NCBI GenBank assembly: GCA_964023275.1 | Contig: OZ029914.1 | Location: 32,123,351-32,187,350, forward strand | From: Norana najaformis | Lineage: Eukaryota > Annelida > Clitellata > Crassiclitellata > Hormogastridae | Length of the DNA stretch: 64,000 bases | Direction of reading: 5' to 3' | Shown: one piece after another, positions 60,301-64,000 of the stretch | Layout: each line of letters starts with the position of its first letter | Position numbering within the stretch: position 1 is the first letter of the stretch | The notes under the pieces: generated by a model | Databases searched by the model: none | What the model was told of the DNA's origin: nothing | What the model saw: the letters and a program-made list of their open reading frames with translations, nothing else | Made by a program: the position numbers and the translations under genes

Positions 60301-63300
60301 GTGAAAGTGAGGGATGATGTCATTGTCCATCTTTCATCTGATTCAAGGGATCATCTTCAGGTTAATGTTTAGTTACTTTCTGCTGCTTCTGCTGCTGCTG
60401 ATGACAATGGTGATGAGGATGATGATGACAATGGTGATAGAGATAGAGATGATGAGGGAGCTAATGAATGATAATGATAATGGCAATGAATAAGTTTGTG
60501 AGGTTTGAATGTAAAAGAGTGAAGCATTCAGTGTATGATTCATTCCAGTTGGACTTGTCTTAAAGTGGGCAAACAGAGTAATGTTTGATAGGAAGAGGAC
60601 GATCAAACTGTTTATTAGTATTGTAAAAATAATATTAATAAAATTCCCAGTGAGATAGAAAAGTGTTTAGGTGCTATAAATATTATTTTACTGTTATTAA
60701 TTTTAATATCAATGTCTTCATTTTGGTGAAATTGTTGTTGAAATTGCTGTTGTAGTAGGTATTCATAAAGGGTCTGCTAGTGACTCATTTCACGGGTTTG
60801 TGTTGTTTTAGGAGGTTTTCGATGTCCTTTCTCAGCACTTCAACCCAACATCTGCCTTGCCAGAAAAAGCTGCAACAGTGGGTATTCACTGACATACAGA
60901 GCTTGTTCTTGTAGTTGCTAAACCGAATACTCACTTCATCATCCTCATCGTGATCATCGTCTTCACCCGCACGTCATCATCAACATCATCATCCTCATTT
61001 TCACCACCGTATATTACCACCATCATTAATATATATAACAACTAAAACAACTACCAGTTCCAATATGACAGTTATTGTCCTCATTTTCACTACCACTGTA
61101 GTATAGATGACAAGTTTGTCCCCATGATCTTCCATACCAACACAAGTTTTATAATCATCATTGTCATCACCACCAACACAATCACTGATGTGAACATTAT
61201 AATCATCATTACAACATCATTTTCAGTCACCTGTTCGATCTTTACTATCACCTATAATTATAATTTAATCCCATCTTACATGATACACCCAACATCAATT
61301 GATAGTTTCTGCAAAATTTAAATGGAAGAAGGGTTAAGGGATTTTGTTGCAGTATTGGTAATATATCTGTTGATTCTTTTGAAATTTCAGGTTCCTCACC
61401 ATTTTAATCAAAGTGAGTATTGTGTTAAAAGGTTAAATGACAATCTAATTTATGTTTTGTGAAATATTAAAATGCTGTAATTTAAGAATTTTTAGAATTA
61501 TGTGTAATATATTATACACAATTTACTGATAACTTGTTCTATAAAATTCTAACATAAAAATTTTCTGCAACAACGAAGTGTGATTGACCGTGGAAAGAAT
61601 CAAGCATACAAGCCCCAGACCAAGTACTTTGCTGTTCAGTACCACTTCATCAGAGACCTAATCGCCATTGAAAACATCTGTGAGCAGATCGCAACAACAA
61701 AGATGGTTGCTAACAAAGAACAGTTGCAAGATGTTTTTTGAAATGCGTTGTAGACATGTGGTGATCAGAACAGAGGTCTCTGTTCCTTGCAAGTGCATAT
61801 TAAGAATTAGGTACACTCTTCAAGGACCATACAAATGCATGACTGCTGTCTTGACATTTATTTTGACTTGAAGTGTGAGTAAACTTGTTTGCTGCATATG
61901 GCAGCACAAAAAGTTTAAACGATTTTATTACGTTACATAATGTTGCCTTTCTTTACATTATGTCAGGAGGTCTGTTTCTCCAAATCCTTAATTGATCTGT
62001 TCTGTTAGGACGATATCTAATGTATATGCATCTGTGTTTTTTGGTTTAATCATTTTGTTTTGTTCTTTCTAGAAGTGAAAGCCTATTCGCGTGAATTTCT
62101 GTTAGAGTGTAGTTCAAGTGCCTGTTCTCGAAAGCTTCCAAGCTATTGGTCTCAGTTATCTGAACAGTACCCAGAAATTTGCCTTAAGGTTAGTAGCCTT
62201 TCTAGGCAGAAATGAACAAATTGGTTCCTTGCTGTAGATTTACGTTTATTCTTATAAGCTTTTGCGCTGAAAGTACCGTCGCAATTGGAAAAAGCAAAGC
62301 CGAGTTTGATACTGTGCTTGATTGGAATTGATGAATAATTTAGGTGAAGCCTGCTTGTTCATTTCACAAATAGTAAAAAAGTTACAATTACTTGAAAATG
62401 TAGGTCTTTTCACAGCAACTTTTGAGAAATTCGAGTCAAGGTTTACCATAACTCTGTCCCAACTTAAATTGCTTTGCCTAGGGGTCACCAATGTTTATGA
62501 ATAAATTGGGAGCATATTCATATGCCTCTGAGGCTGAATCAATGAAATCTCCGTAAAAACAGGCTAAGATGAATATTTACATGAATTGGTCATTTGCATA
62601 AAAATCAATGCACACAACTTCAAATTAGGGCAACAAGGGAACGTATTAAGTTTTTGTTACAGGGCATCGTAATAAAATTGAAAAGAAAAATGCTTAGCAA
62701 AGCTCTACATAAGGACTTTAAAGTATTTTATGCCAACTTGTCGTCTGAGCATGTTTCTTGCAAACCAAGTTTTCTGACCAAGTCTTCCGTAGGTTTTTCC
62801 AATGCAGTAACTAATCATCTGATAGTTATGGGGACTTGTTTCTACAGCCCTGGCACATAAGAGTAGATGGTTAATCCTTTCTCCTACCTTTTAGTCTCCC
62901 ATCCAATGTGTTTAGTGCACTCGATTTTTGTGGCTGTTTGCTGCAGATAATGGTTGGTCAGTACAAGTTGCGTGAATGAAAAAATTTCAATACGTGGATT
63001 GACTGTGTAACACAATAGCCGCTAGACTACAGCACCACTTAGTTACTTAAACCGTTCTTGCAACATATTCATTTCCTACCTATATATTGCTCACCTGAAT
63101 TTCAGGATTGAAACAAGATGTACTGATAAGCAGACATGTATTTGCAGCGTTGATTTGCTTTTGATTTAATGGCAGCCTTAAGACTGACAGTCGCACAATG
63201 TTTGAACTACTTGCTTCTTGTTGCAACTTTGAATTGAACCCAGTACTTTTGTGTGGATTGCCACTATGACACTTCCTGCCGATAACTCTGGATTAGTAGC

Positions 63301-63420
63301 TGTATTAGGGAAGAGATAACAGAAGTTGTTCAGCTGTCATTGATAAAATTGGTGTTCAATGTGACAGGAGGGAAGGATCTTCACAGTAGACTCACATTGC
63401 ACTTCACCACATTGGAGTAG
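54385..63420 (+). CDS. mxt: Mextli-like eIF4E-binding protein (partial MIF4G-like region plus 4E-binding motif)
   Basis: Eleven exons: 54385-54475, 55801-55932, 56714-56886, 58179-58487, 58659-58688, 58905-59046, 59743-59807, 60812-60881, 62073-62188, 62663-62792, 63368-63420. They total exactly 437 codons including the stop (436 aa). An in-frame TAA directly precedes the ATG. The N-terminus is Arg/Gly-rich (MTGRGRGLRPRK). Residues about 38-132 form helices resembling the C-terminal part of a MIF4G domain (FGHQLKEYP; LLRVVLLHLIEL; AYYKAKV). A Ser/Asn-rich linker follows. At Y342-L348 stands YSREFLL, an exact YxxxxL-phi eIF4E-binding motif of the eIF4G kind, followed by SRKLPSYWSQL. Insect Mextli has the same order (MIF4G first, 4E-binding late) and promotes cap-dependent translation. 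Mextli also has a KH domain; no GxxG loop is visible here. The family name is my inference from architecture. The 30-base exon and the last two exons rest only on splice sites and frame. Confidence 0.62.
54895..55085 (+). mobile_element. tRNA-derived SINE (family A) in first coding intron of the Mextli-like gene
   Basis: A tRNA-like head with CAGTCTAGCAGTTAGTATGC (A-box region), then a body with TGAGTACACTTACTGTACAC, GGGGGAAGGTC and GAGGACTGGCCCCGACATAT. It aligns in order with the minus-strand copy at 52785-53095. The B box is decayed. Confidence 0.65.
56170..56285. repeat. (ATC)n-type microsatellite
   Basis: An imperfect run of TCATCATCATCA and CACCATCATC-type triplets, in the intron between the two MIF4G-like exons. 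It produces long spurious low-complexity open frames on both strands. Confidence 0.9.
56571..56625 (+). repeat. Tail fragment of the GTGAGGTACTTAAAA family
   Basis: GTGAGGTACTTAAAAGGCAC, then TTAAGTGCCTTGATACATAT, matching 13192-13250 and the 3' ends of family C copies. It contains a short palindrome (AAGGCACTACTTAAGTGCCTT). Confidence 0.55.
60376..60480. repeat. (GAT)n-rich microsatellite
   Basis: GATGATGACAATGGTGAT-type triplet repeats in an intron of the Mextli-like gene. It is probably expanded from short runs and has no coding evidence. Confidence 0.9.
60930..61250. repeat. Degenerate (ATC/ACC)n low-complexity tract
   Basis: About 300 bases dominated by CATCATC and CACCA-type triplets, interrupted by AT-rich spacers. 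It lies in the intron between exons 60812-60881 and 62073-62188. Confidence 0.8.
61580..61790 (+). pseudogene. Ty1/copia retrotransposon RNase H C-terminal fossil
   Basis: It encodes the end of a copia-type polyprotein: AYKPQTKYFAVQYHFIRDLI, then ATTKMVANKEQLQDVF and a stop. The copia family signature here is (xx)RTKHIxVxYHFIRExV ... LADxxTK. The final domain is cut short by a stop, and nothing of the integrase or RT is nearby. It lies inside an intron of the Mextli-like gene, in the same orientation. The host gene frame does not include it. Confidence 0.78.
62935..63055 (-). repeat. tRNA-like SINE head (minus strand)
   Basis: The reverse complement AGTGGTGCTGTAGTCTAGCG contains TAGTCTAGCGG, an exact match to the A-box consensus TRGYNNARNNG. 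A B box (GTATTGAAATT) is only weakly preserved. No second body copy was found. Confidence 0.4.
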
Positions 63421-63882
63421 TCTGAAGAGGACCGGCGGCCACTTTCGGAGAACCTTCTCGTCGCCTTATCCTGATGGAGATCATGCCAACGGCCTTAGAC
63501 CTGATGATGATGTTTGACATCTGCCATTTTTTGTAAATTTCTGCCAAACAGTTGTTTCTGGAGTTATGTTCTGCATCTGCAGTTGTTTGTTGTGCTTACT
63601 TATAGTGTGGCATTAAGAACTTACATAATTATGTTTTTTTTCTGTAATAGTACTTCGTTTGCAATTCTGTTTTGATAAATTTTAATGCAAGTCGTCGAGC
63701 TGGAAGACTTGAGCAAGTATTATGAGGGATAATCGTCTGTGGAGTTGAATCTTTGGTTTAATGTTATGTTTGTCTGTGGTAAAATTTTTTTACCATTTCT
63801 AGTCGAAAAGGAAGGTAGTCATATACAAGTTTTGCTTCTGTATCTCGTTGCCTTAAAATGAACAGTCATAAGATAAGCTTCA

Positions 63883-63888
63883 AATAAA
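63883..63888 (+). terminator. Poly(A) signal AATAAA for the Mextli-like gene
   Basis: A canonical AATAAA about 460 bases after the proposed stop at 63420, followed by a T-rich stretch. It supports the gene ending inside the window. Confidence 0.5.
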
Positions 63889-64000
63889 TGACTGATACAG
63901 ATTTTGACACTGCTTATGAAACAGTTGGTTCATGAAAAAAACACTGCAAATTACATCTTCTTGTTGAATTCTCATTAAATGTCCTTTCTTGCACAGTTAG

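Noticed and set aside
61390-61412. Possible small exon (GTTCCTCACCATTTTAATCA) of the Mextli-like gene
   Set aside because: In the required phase it meets a TAA after a few codons. Skipping it joins exons 60881 and 62073 in frame.

Overview
This window is nuclear DNA from an animal. It is AT-rich, has many introns, and holds six protein-coding genes with GT-AG (two GC-AG) introns of about 0.1 to 4 kb. SINE, LINE and DNA-transposon debris lies between and inside the genes. A betaglycan (TGF-beta co-receptor) together with Mextli-like and cpRAS/VWA-type genes points to an invertebrate metazoan. I cannot name the phylum from this sequence alone. Gene models were built by hand from splice sites, frame continuity and family resemblance. 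All five genes complete in the window sum to an exact multiple of three.

Layout: (1) 120-8930, minus: a VWA/zinc-finger protein of the cpRas1 type, with its 3' end beyond the left edge. (2) 13657-25060, plus: betaglycan/TGFBR3-like receptor, 17 exons, 795 aa. (3) 29072-34079, minus: PRCC, 7 exons, 431 aa. (4) 35507-41085, plus: neuroguidin (NGDN), 11 exons, 261 aa. (5) 41538-51403, minus: SLC35C2-type transporter, 9 exons, 390 aa. (6) 54385-63420, plus: a Mextli-like eIF4E-binding protein with a partial MIF4G-like region and a YSREFLL motif, 11 exons, 436 aa. Genes alternate in strand, giving three head-to-head pairs (1/2, 3/4, 5/6) and two tail-to-tail pairs (2/3, 4/5). The set is not an operon and no shared pathway is evident. 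NGDN (ribosome biogenesis/translation), PRCC (splicing-associated) and the eIF4E binder (translation) all act in RNA metabolism. Betaglycan acts at the cell surface and SLC35C2 in the secretory pathway.

The non-coding part is rich in mobile-element relics. They include at least six tails of one CR1/L2-like LINE ending in ATTACG repeats, a jockey-like LINE fragment, a mariner transposase fossil, a Ty1/copia RNase H fossil and a hAT-like MITE. There are also two tRNA-headed SINE families and two further dispersed families. The clearest element is a 393-bp foldback with about 105-bp terminal inverted repeats and a perfect 9-bp target duplication, typical of a Mutator-like non-autonomous transposon. 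A 39-bp minisatellite inside betaglycan appears to have been amplified from one of the dispersed families.

No rRNA, true tRNA gene, CRISPR array or prokaryotic operon was found.
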